A stretch of DNA of 5,868 nt from an uncultured Calothrix sp. (GCA_937884685.1 CAKZYM010000139.1:1-5868), one strand, 5' to 3'; positions 1 through 5,634 are shown, counted from the stretch's first letter. Numbers and translations: made by a program. Notes: generated by a model not told the origin, from the sequence alone.

Positions 1-53
1 CGGCATACGAGAGCGGGACGGGTGACTGGAGTTCAGACGTGGTCTTCCGATCT
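1..53 (+). other. Illumina index (P7) adapter contamination
   Basis: This stretch is synthetic library sequence. Bases 1-12 (CGGCATACGAGA) match the P7 flow-cell part. Bases 13-21 fill the place of one adapter base plus an 8-base index. Bases 22-41 match the read-2 primer part beginning GTGACTGGAG, and bases 43-53 are TCTTCCGATCT, the adapter's end. Two bases are missing near base 42 (TGC reduced to G), as expected of a noisy read end. Genomic sequence resumes at about base 54, where the reading frame becomes ClpB. It should be trimmed and not annotated. Confidence 0.96.
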
Positions 54-610
54 CGCATCCCGACGTGTTTAACATCATGCTGCAAATTCTTGATGACGGA
101 AGAGTTACCGATTCTCAAGGTAGGACGGTGGATTTCAAAAATACGATTATCATCATGACAAGTAACATCGGTTCGCAGTTTATTCTGGATGCGGCTGGGG
201 ATGATTCTCGTTATGAAGAAATGCGTACCAGAGTTATGGAAGTAATGCGGAGCAGTTTCCGTCCCGAGTTCCTTAACCGAATTGATGAAATCATCTTTTT
301 CCATGCTTTACAGAAATCCGAATTACGCAATATCGTTAAGCTACAGGTAGAAAGATTGCGTCACAGATTGGCAGACCGCAATATGTCCTTGAAACTTGCC
401 GATGCTGCTTTAGATTTCTTAGCAGAGGTTGGATACGACCCGGTATTCGGTGCGCGTCCGTTAAAGCGTGCGATTCAGCGCGAGCTAGAAACTCAAATCG
501 CGAAGTCAATTTTACGCGGTGAATTCAACGATGGGGATACAATCTTTGTAGATGTAGAAAACGAGCGTCTTGTGTTTAAGCGCGTTCCCTCGGAGTTAGT
601 AACAATGTAG
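54..610 (+). CDS. clpB: ClpB disaggregase, C-terminal fragment (5' end missing)
   Basis: ClpB is a hexameric AAA+ ATPase that works with DnaK/DnaJ/GrpE in the cytoplasm to pull proteins out of aggregates. About 184 codons remain of a protein normally near 870 residues. The frame is open from base 56 and begins HPDVFN, the residues that directly follow the Walker B DEIEKA box of the second ATPase domain, so Walker A and B are lost. Counting from that His, visible elements are sensor 1 (TSN, Asn37), the arginine finger in FRPEFLNRIDE (Arg75), and sensor 2 in GARPLKR (Arg134), followed by the D2 small domain (GYDPVFGARPLKRAIQ...). The FHAL and GYDPVFGARPLKRAIQ blocks fit ClpB better than ClpC. 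A GTG at 65 is an internal Val codon and not a start. Truncation is due to the contig end and adapter, not biological decay. Which cyanobacterial ClpB paralogue this is cannot be told from the fragment. Confidence 0.95.
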
Positions 611-648
611 TGTTGCTTAAAGTTGATTAAATTTTAACAACGTATTTT

Positions 649-678
649 AAACCCGGTTTTTCTTAAGAAGCCGGGTTT
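649..678 (+). terminator. Hairpin terminator after clpB
   Basis: AAACCCGG (649-656) pairs perfectly with CCGGGTTT (671-678). The 14-base loop contains its own short palindrome (TTCTT/AAGAA). A T-rich run (TTTCTATATTTTT) follows. It lies about 40 bases after the clpB stop, where an intrinsic terminator would be expected. The same stem core recurs at 4281-4310. Confidence 0.75.
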
Positions 679-752
679 CTATATTTTTAGCAAGTAGCGA
701 GTAGTAGTTAATAAATAGTCACAGCAGTACCTTTTACTAATTCCGACTGGTT

Positions 753-783
753 GTAGAGATTTAGCAGCGCTACGTCTCCCTAC
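753..783. repeat. Small imperfect hairpin
   Basis: GTAGAGA (753-759) pairs with TCT (775-777) and CTAC (780-783) around a two-base bulge. Inside, TAGC (762-765) pairs with GCTA (769-772) around the three-base loop AGC. It is more GC-rich than its surroundings. It may be a copy of a small interspersed palindrome, but only one copy is visible here. Confidence 0.3.
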
Positions 784-960
784 GTTTGAAAGAAAGTCAA
801 CCAATAAAAACGGCTGAAAACCACTAGTTAATTTAATTTATCAAGCCGGATTGCTATGTCTTTATTGTATTATCGAAAACAAATTCAAAGTCATCCATAA
901 CACTAAATATTAATTAATAAAACTTATTTTTAAACTATTTTACCCTTTTTGATAAACTCT

Positions 961-988
961 TTGATAACAAATATAGCTAGGATAAAAT
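961..988 (+). promoter_or_regulatory. Possible sigma-70-type promoter (weak)
   Basis: TTGATA (961-966) and TAAAAT (983-988) are separated by 16 bases, and each matches its consensus hexamer at five of six positions. It lies about 700 bases upstream of the kinase start, in DNA so AT-rich that chance matches are likely. If real it would drive a long leader or a small RNA. Confidence 0.2.
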
Positions 989-1047
989 CAATTTATTAGC
1001 AACACTAACAAAGATTGTCTATTTGATTTGTTAGCTAGATAACTAAA

Positions 1048-1077
1048 TTGACATATTAGTAAATGCTGAGCTAAAAC
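1048..1077 (+). promoter_or_regulatory. Possible promoter with perfect -35 box (weak)
   Basis: A perfect TTGACA (1048-1053) is followed after 18 bases by TAAAAC (1072-1077), a four-of-six match to the -10 hexamer. It is an alternative to the candidate at 961-988 and has the same caveat of AT-rich context. Confidence 0.2.
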
Positions 1078-1287
1078 TTTAAGAGTCTAATTACTTTTGT
1101 ATCATTTTCAAATGAGTATTAATTATACTGAGAAAGGTAAAATAAATTGGGAATGTATTGTCTATTTTACTTACTACAAATGTAACAATATCTTTAAATA
1201 AGTACGTTTAAAGCAAATTTATTGATTTTGTAAATAACTGCCAAACTGGCAACAAACCGTCTTATAATTTGTTATTCATTTATTTAC

Positions 1288-1345
1288 CAGCTTGATTAAG
1301 TTGATTTATAAAAGTATGAAAACACAGCATAATTAATTCAAGCTG
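1288..1345. repeat. Inverted repeat upstream of the kinase gene
   Basis: CAGCTTGA (1288-1295) is the exact reverse complement of TCAAGCTG (1338-1345). TTAA (1296-1299) then pairs with TTAA (1333-1336), leaving one bulged base (1337). This gives a 12-bp stem with a 33-base loop. No T-run follows on the + strand, so it does not look like a terminator. It may be a structured leader element or an operator pair. Confidence 0.35.
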
Positions 1346-1697
1346 TCATCAGGATAACCAATTAAAGCATTGAAGAATTATTTACGGTTTAACTCAACAA
1401 AACGAAGATAACCCGGTATCCTTAATCCTTTTTTGTATATATTAATCGCATCTACATTTGAGCTTTCTATTAGCTTATTCGTCAGATATTTTTTGTAACT
1501 AAGTCAACAAATTGAGACTAGCAAGGAAAGAAAATTGTGATAGATAAAATAAAATTTCCTTCCAAATGGATGTTTTATTGTGCAAATCAACTCACTTGCT
1601 CTCTTGTGTGGTTATAAAATCCAACTTAGGATATTTGGTAAAGTTACAAATAAGACAAGGAAGTGCAAAAATTACTTTATTAAAACACCGTACTAGC

Positions 1698-3398
1698 ATG
1701 ATTGGTCAGTTACTAGCAGGACGTTACAAAGTACTCCAAATATTGGCTGAAGGTGGCTTTGGACAAACTTATATATGTTCGGATATTCATCTTCCCGGAA
1801 AACCTAAATGCGTTCTTAAGCATTTAAAGACTACTAGTACCTTACCGGAAACTTTAGAAGCAGCTAGAAGATTGTTTCAGAAAGAAGCCGATACACTACA
1901 ACAGTTGGGAAATCACGACCAAATTCCCAGACTTTTAGCTTATTTTGATGACAATAACCAATTTTATCTGGTACAAGAATTAATCGAAGGACATTCTCTC
2001 AGCAGAGAATTACCGCAAGGAAGAAAATTAAGTCAAACTCAAGTAATAGACCTTTTGACTGAAATACTGACAATTTTGCAGTTTGTTCACAGTCAAGGAG
2101 TAATTCACCGCGACATCAAACCCGATAATCTTATTAGACGTGCTTCCGATAATAAATTAGTATTAATTGATTTTGGCGCAATTAAGCAATTACGCAATCA
2201 AACAGCAACTAATTCGGCAAAACAAAATGTTACATTAGTTGTAGGAACTCGTGGATACATGCCTTCCGAGCAAATTAGACGTTTACCGCGTCAGGGAAGT
2301 GATATTTACGCTTTGGGAATGATAGCTATTCAAGCGTTAACAGGTGTATATCCTTACGAACTTCAAGACGACCCGAATACCGGAGAAATACTTTGGGAGC
2401 ATCTGAGAAAAGTAGACCCAGCATTTTCCGAAGTTCTAAATAAGATGACGCGCTATCATTTTAAAGAGCGTTATCAAACTGTAGACGAAGTAATAGAAGC
2501 ATTAAAAGAATTACCAACTCTTGAAGAACCTGAATTAGAAAACAACACTAATAGTGGTTTATACGAACTTACTTTAGAGTGGGTAGAAGGAAGCAATATT
2601 AATACTTATAAAATTACTAGCAATCAATTTAGTAAAATACCAGGAAAAATTCGTATCGGTCGCGACCCCCAGGATTGCGATATCGTTTTATCTGAATCAA
2701 CGGTTTCCGCGCTACATGTAGAAATATTTTTCAATCCAGAAAAAGAAAAGTTTTATTTACGAAATCTTCGTCAAAAAAATCCACCAATTCTTGACGGTCA
2801 ATTACTTTTAGCTGGAGAAATGCCACTTTCTAATAAGAGTGTACTACGTTTAGGACAGCAGCATATAAAAGTCAAAGATATTACTTCTACAGAGTATGCA
2901 AATAATGTTATTCCTGCTTACTATAAAAGTAAAAATTTTGCAGTTGAACCACAACAACCTATAGCTAAAACTGCTCGACTTCCAAAAATCAGTACAAAAT
3001 TAGAAGAACCCTCAACTACGACACCTTTAAAAGCAAGTCCGAAAATGCCAATGTTTAAGAACGTAATACCCCTAGGTGTAAAAAGTATAGGAGTCGCAAC
3101 TGTATTAGCTAGTGTTGGGGGATTTGCTTTAGTTAATGCTGGTAATCTAGGTAAAACAAATTCGCAACATAACAATTTGCTATCGCAAATACCTGGAAAA
3201 TGTTGGATTGTAAAAAAAGATTTGAATAAATCTCCACAATTACGTGACCTCCCTCATAGGGATGCTCAAGCATTCAAAGCATTAAATCAAGGGGAAACAA
3301 TGTTAAAACTTGATGATAAAGGTGATTTTTTGAAAGTTAAACTTTCTGATGATACTGAAGGTTGGATTTTCTATGACCAAGTACAACTTTGTGATTAA
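1698..3398 (+). CDS. Membrane serine/threonine kinase with FHA and SH3-like domains
   Basis: Predicted 566-residue Hanks-type protein kinase that phosphorylates Ser/Thr on proteins. The kinase domain is at about 10-270: nucleotide loop AEGGFGQTY (17-25, first Gly replaced by Ala), Lys41 in VLKHLK, Glu63 in the C helix, HRDIKPDN (137-144), DFG (158-160), GTRGYMPSE (183-191) in place of APE, and Asp202 in SDIYALG. All catalytic residues are present, so it should be active. An FHA domain (about 317-392: GR 321-322, Ser337, His340, Asn361) should bind phosphothreonine. A Thr/Ser/Pro-rich linker (about 420-450), one membrane segment (about 456-480) and an SH3-like domain (about 500-566, ending GWIFYDQVQLCD) follow. 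There is no signal peptide, so the kinase and FHA should be cytoplasmic and the SH3 part outside. An in-frame ATG at 1566 would add 44 residues, but those do not look like kinase sequence, whereas relatives commonly begin MIGQLL at the chosen start. Neither start has a clear Shine-Dalgarno. The substrate is unknown. Confidence 0.9.
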   Translation: MIGQLLAGRYKVLQILAEGGFGQTYICSDIHLPGKPKCVLKHLKTTSTLPETLEAARRLFQKEADTLQQLGNHDQIPRLLAYFDDNNQFYLVQELIEGHSLSRELPQGRKLSQTQVIDLLTEILTILQFVHSQGVIHRDIKPDNLIRRASDNKLVLIDFGAIKQLRNQTATNSAKQNVTLVVGTRGYMPSEQIRRLPRQGSDIYALGMIAIQALTGVYPYELQDDPNTGEILWEHLRKVDPAFSEVLNKMTRYHFKERYQTVDEVIEALKELPTLEEPELENNTNSGLYELTLEWVEGSNINTYKITSNQFSKIPGKIRIGRDPQDCDIVLSESTVSALHVEIFFNPEKEKFYLRNLRQKNPPILDGQLLLAGEMPLSNKSVLRLGQQHIKVKDITSTEYANNVIPAYYKSKNFAVEPQQPIAKTARLPKISTKLEEPSTTTPLKASPKMPMFKNVIPLGVKSIGVATVLASVGGFALVNAGNLGKTNSQHNNLLSQIPGKCWIVKKDLNKSPQLRDLPHRDAQAFKALNQGETMLKLDDKGDFLKVKLSDDTEGWIFYDQVQLCD

Positions 3399-3407
3399 TA
3401 GGGTAAG

Positions 3408-3496
3408 AGAGTTAAGAGTTAGGAGTTATTTAATCTCAGACCTTAAATCTTTAGCCCTAAATCTTTAGCCTTAAACCTTTGACCTTGAGCTTTAAA
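3408..3496. repeat. Degenerate heptanucleotide tandem repeats (STRR-like)
   Basis: Two blocks of 7-base units are visible. Bases 3408-3428 read AGAGTTA, AGAGTTA, GGAGTTA. Bases 3441-3496 are eight units: CCTTAAA, TCTTTAG, CCCTAAA, TCTTTAG, CCTTAAA, CCTTTGA, CCTTGAG, CTTTAAA, equivalent to four 14-base units. Short tandemly repeated heptamers of this kind are known from filamentous cyanobacteria. The GGAGTTA unit recurs at 5848-5868. The array starts ten bases after the kinase stop. Confidence 0.8.
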
Positions 3497-3617
3497 TCAG
3501 TAGTAGAGAATACGTAATTTCCTCATAGCGTGACAAGCAATACGTAAATAAAATAATACATATTGTCAGGGTTTTGTTCCGGACTGCTTCAAAGGTTGGT
3601 TTGATGTGGATATATCG

Positions 3618-3650
3618 GGACAAGATTTTTCATGAGCATCTGTCCGTTTT
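3618..3650 (+). terminator. Possible terminator downstream of the kinase gene
   Basis: GGACA (3618-3622) pairs with TGTCC (3641-3645), and after one bulged base GAT (3624-3626) pairs with ATC (3638-3640). The loop has 11 bases, and GTTTTAT follows. The stem is short, and the site is 220 bases past the kinase stop, so the call is tentative. Confidence 0.35.
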
Positions 3651-3746
3651 ATCCGTATAACTACTTCCAACTACTGAATAAGAAGTTATCTGAAACTAAA
3701 TCTACTACCTTAAGTATGTAGTTTTTGACAAAGAAGTCACGCGAGT

Positions 3747-3753
3747 GAGGAGA
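3747..3753 (+). promoter_or_regulatory. Ribosome binding site of the Nif11 gene
   Basis: GAGGAGA lies 8 bases before the ATG at 3762, a near-ideal Shine-Dalgarno at ideal spacing. It fixes this start. TCAC (3737-3740) can pair with GTGA (3745-3748) around a GCGA tetraloop, so a small 4-bp hairpin overlaps the first two bases of the site. Whether this matters for translation is unknown. Confidence 0.7.
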
Positions 3754-3761
3754 TAAGCTTT

Positions 3762-3998
3762 ATGTCACTTGAACAGGTTGATGCTTTCTACGATAATTTG
3801 ATGCAAAATCAGGAAGTTTACGAACAATATTATAAAAGTTGTTCTATTAAAGGTGTTTTTGGTGTGTGGAATTGGGACAAGAAAAAAATAGTTAATTTTG
3901 CTGCGACTTTAGGCTTTGAATTTACAGAACCAGAGCTAGATGAAGTCTTGTTTGATGCGGGAGCTAGAGATTCTAATCAAACTTTGAATATACACTAA
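3762..3998 (+). CDS. Nif11-domain small protein
   Basis: A 78-residue protein whose N-terminus (MSLEQVDAFYDNLMQNQEVYEQY) and the helix at about 40-65 (KKIVNFAATLGFEFTEPELDEVLF) fit the Nif11 family. That family includes small proteins first noted near nitrogen-fixation genes and, in cyanobacteria, leader peptides of ribosomally made, modified peptides. The middle (about 27-39) has a single Cys27 and an aromatic patch, GVFGVWNWD. After the domain come DAGA (66-69, only loosely like the Gly-Gly/Gly-Ala cleavage motif of leaders) and a tail of about nine residues without Cys. That tail is short for a modified core peptide, and no maturase, lanthionine synthetase or peptidase/transporter gene is nearby. 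A free-standing Nif11 protein of unknown role is therefore more likely than a natural-product precursor. It is likely transcribed alone. Confidence 0.8.
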   Translation: MSLEQVDAFYDNLMQNQEVYEQYYKSCSIKGVFGVWNWDKKKIVNFAATLGFEFTEPELDEVLFDAGARDSNQTLNIH

Positions 3999-4280
3999 TA
4001 AATTGGTTGGCTCGACTGTTTCAGTTAAATTAGAAAATTTAGTTTAAAGGTTAAATACCTTTTTTCAACTTTGTTATTTACGAGCGTGAATAATCATATT
4101 TTTGTACAGTAAATAGTAATAGTAAAAATATTGGATTGAGGGCTTACTTTAGGGTTCATAGCTTTAGCATAAGGTTGAGTAAAACGCGGTTTTATTCTTA
4201 TTATCACAATACTGTGTTAATAGATGAAACTGCAAGCCTTATTATTACCTGAAAATTTATTGAAGTCTTAAAACATTTAT

Positions 4281-4310
4281 AAACCCGGTTTTTTTACAGA
4301 AACCGGGTTT
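4281..4310. terminator. Perfect 11-bp terminator-like hairpin
   Basis: AAACCCGGTTT (4281-4291) is the exact reverse complement of AAACCGGGTTT (4300-4310), with an 8-base loop (TTTTACAG). It shares the AAACCCGGTTTTT core with the hairpin after clpB. The sequences on both sides are AT-rich, so it could stop transcripts from either direction. It lies 282 bases past the nif11 stop, so it is not tightly tied to one gene. Confidence 0.65.
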
Positions 4311-4393
4311 GTAATTAATTAAAATTTTAGATTAATTGTAAAATTAGTATTGTTATACATAGACTCTGAATATAGATTATTAAATAAATAGTT

Positions 4394-4447
4394 AAGACAC
4401 AAAGACGCTAATTGTTTATTCCATTGCATTAAATGTCTTTGTGTCTT
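4394..4447. repeat. 13-bp perfect inverted repeat, possible terminator
   Basis: AAGACACAAAGAC (4394-4406) is the exact reverse complement of GTCTTTGTGTCTT (4435-4447), with a 28-base loop. It starts 11 bases beyond the stop codon of the minus-strand DUF924 gene, so it would form a hairpin at that operon's 3' end. There is no strong T-run on the minus strand, so it may act as a 3'-end-stabilising hairpin or be an interspersed palindrome. Confidence 0.6.
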
Positions 4448-4458
4448 CAAAACTTATA

Positions 4459-5034
4459 TTAAAATCGTGCCCCCGGTTGTTTCAAAAATTCTTTTTCTTC
4501 AGGGTTTGAAGGTCGTCCTAAAATTATATTGCGATGGGGAAAGCGACCGAAACGTTCAATTACCGACCGGTGACGGATTGCATTTTCAATCGCGCTTGCA
4601 CTATCTCTGTCTCCACTAAGTTTCTGGAATAACTTCACCGCTTGACGTTGATGTTCAATATTTTCACTGTGTACAAAAGGTAAATACACAAACCAACGCT
4701 GTACGTTTAATAATTTTCGGTCGAAACCTTGTGCGATAGCTTGATGTGCTGTTGAGAGTGCTTCCCAGTCAGTAGCAAAAGCTTGGGGGTCTTCACGAAA
4801 GATATTCCGAGGAAATTGGTCTAGTAGCAAAACTAAAGCCAAACAGTTATCAGGTGAATCCTTCCATTCATCTAAATTACCTGCTGCTGCTTTTTCATAG
4901 TCTGTAAGAAAACGCTTTCGTATTTCTTCGTCAAACTCTGGTTCTTTTGCAAACCAAGCTTTTTTGGGCTTACCATAATCCGGTTCATCCCGGCTACCAA
5001 ACCAAAAATCAAGAATCTCATTTGCCTGTGACAT
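4459..5034 (-). CDS. DUF924 family protein
   Basis: A complete 191-residue protein of the DUF924 family, an all-helical TPR-like fold whose biochemical function is not established. Family landmarks are EILDFWFG (6-13), LVLLLDQFPRNIFR (67-80), YLPFVHSEN (117-125) and HRSVIERFGRFPHRN (155-169); the last three carry many conserved charged and aromatic residues. There is no signal peptide or membrane segment, so it should be cytoplasmic. The ATG at 5034 lies 5 bases after the stop of the upstream SRPBCC gene. A weak AAGGA about 12 bases before the ATG, inside that upstream gene, may serve as ribosome binding site, and translational coupling is likely. The 13-bp inverted repeat lies just past the stop. 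The family call is firm. No enzymatic function can be claimed. Confidence 0.9.
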   Translation of the reverse strand: MSQANEILDFWFGSRDEPDYGKPKKAWFAKEPEFDEEIRKRFLTDYEKAAAGNLDEWKDSPDNCLALVLLLDQFPRNIFREDPQAFATDWEALSTAHQAIAQGFDRKLLNVQRWFVYLPFVHSENIEHQRQAVKLFQKLSGDRDSASAIENAIRHRSVIERFGRFPHRNIILGRPSNPEEKEFLKQPGARF

Positions 5035-5039
5035 CGCTC

Positions 5040-5597
5040 TTACATTTCCTTACATAGGACTTGTCGCATTTTACGCATATTTGCGGGCAATTCAAAATTC
5101 ATTGCTTGTTGGATAAACATCGAAGGGATGGGAATTATAGGAGTAGCTTGTACTGAATAAGTTAATAAAGTACCGTTACCATAGTCTTGTAAATCTATGT
5201 CCGCACTGAAATCATGAAATGTACCTTTTTCTAATTTGAATTGGACTTTATGCCCAAAATCTTCGACAACATTGAGATAAATATCTACTTGTGCCGTTAA
5301 AAACATAAAAGCTTTTTGTGCTGCCTGATACAGACGTTTAACTTCACCTTTGTGTATTATTTCACTCTTGGTTATATCCGGGAAGTACTGTACCCAGCGC
5401 GGATAATCTGTTATATCTTTCCAAACTTGCGAACGTACCAGTGGTAAATACATTTTTGCACTAACACATCCACCCCAAGCATTGTGAGACCGCGTTTCTA
5501 CGAAAATTTCGCCTTTTAAGAACGCTTCTTGCTTGTTCTGACTCCAATGCATATCCGAACCTGTATTGATTAAGTCTGAGAAAAAAGACGCAGACAT
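5040..5597 (-). CDS. SRPBCC (START-like) family protein
   Basis: A 185-residue protein of the SRPBCC/polyketide-cyclase-like superfamily, whose helix-grip fold encloses a cavity for hydrophobic ligands. The signature is the stretch at about 50-82: YLPLVRSQVWKDITDYPRW, then the VQYFPDITKSEII block. Beta-rich sequence follows (VDIYLNVVEDFGHKVQFKLEKG, then DIDLQDYGNGTLLTYSVQATP), and a C-terminal helix (about 160-182) should close the cavity. There is no signal peptide or membrane segment. The ligand cannot be predicted; cyanobacterial relatives are mostly uncharacterised. I chose the ATG at 5597. A TTG at 5618 would add seven residues, but it begins inside the GAGGAG Shine-Dalgarno motif (5611-5616), which is better explained as the site for the ATG. 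This is the first gene of a two-gene unit with the DUF924 gene. Confidence 0.85.
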   Translation of the reverse strand: MSASFFSDLINTGSDMHWSQNKQEAFLKGEIFVETRSHNAWGGCVSAKMYLPLVRSQVWKDITDYPRWVQYFPDITKSEIIHKGEVKRLYQAAQKAFMFLTAQVDIYLNVVEDFGHKVQFKLEKGTFHDFSADIDLQDYGNGTLLTYSVQATPIIPIPSMFIQQAMNFELPANMRKMRQVLCKEM

Positions 5598-5610
5598 AAT
5601 GTTTCGCTCG

Positions 5611-5616
5611 CTCCTC
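5611..5616 (-). promoter_or_regulatory. Ribosome binding site of the SRPBCC gene
   Basis: On the minus strand GAGGAG lies 13 bases before the ATG at 5597. The spacing is a little long, but this is the only strong Shine-Dalgarno nearby. It argues against the TTG at 5618, which partly overlaps it. Confidence 0.55.
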
Positions 5617-5634
5617 AATTTTCCACACTACACT

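Larger units (their letters stand above)
611..1697. other. Long AT-rich intergenic region upstream of the kinase gene
   Basis: About 1.1 kb separates the clpB stop from the preferred kinase start. I see no credible gene here. The longest small frames, such as a 29-codon one at 1112-1201, lack a ribosome binding site and any recognisable protein. The region holds the clpB terminator, a small hairpin at 753-783, an inverted repeat at 1288-1345, two weak promoter-like sequences, and a short frame at 1537-1617 preceded by a Shine-Dalgarno-like AAGGAAAG. It could be a long untranslated leader, contain a small RNA, or be a decayed gene. The sequence does not decide among these. Confidence 0.6.
3399..3761. 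other. Intergenic region between the kinase and nif11 genes
   Basis: About 360 bases with no credible gene. It holds a degenerate heptamer array (3408-3496), a possible terminator hairpin (3618-3650) and the ribosome binding site of the next gene. No clear promoter for the nif11 gene could be picked out. Confidence 0.6.
3999..4458. other. Convergent intergenic region
   Basis: This spacer of about 460 bases lies between the 3' ends of the nif11 gene (+) and the DUF924 gene (-). It contains two strong hairpins, at 4281-4310 and 4394-4447, and otherwise AT-rich sequence in which I see no gene or RNA. Confidence 0.6.

Noticed and set aside
1120..1132. GTA...TAC pair near 1116-1128 considered as an NtcA site
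   Set aside because: The spacing is 7 bases where the NtcA consensus needs 8, and it lacks a well-placed -10 element.
1112..1201. A 29-codon frame (MSINYTEKGK...) in the long spacer
   Set aside because: It has no Shine-Dalgarno, no recognisable family and a length expected by chance in AT-rich DNA.
2921..3175. An 84-codon open frame on the minus strand inside the kinase gene
   Set aside because: It lies opposite the linker and membrane segment of a well-supported gene, has no recognisable domain, and its hydrophobic stretches mirror the coding strand.
3408..3496. Heptamer and 14-base repeats considered as a CRISPR array
   Set aside because: The units are short and directly adjacent without spacers; this is tandem repetition.
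3704..3726. ACTAC/GTAGT hairpin followed by TTTTT ahead of the nif11 gene, considered as an attenuator
   Set aside because: The stem is only 5 bp with a 9-base loop, too weak to call.
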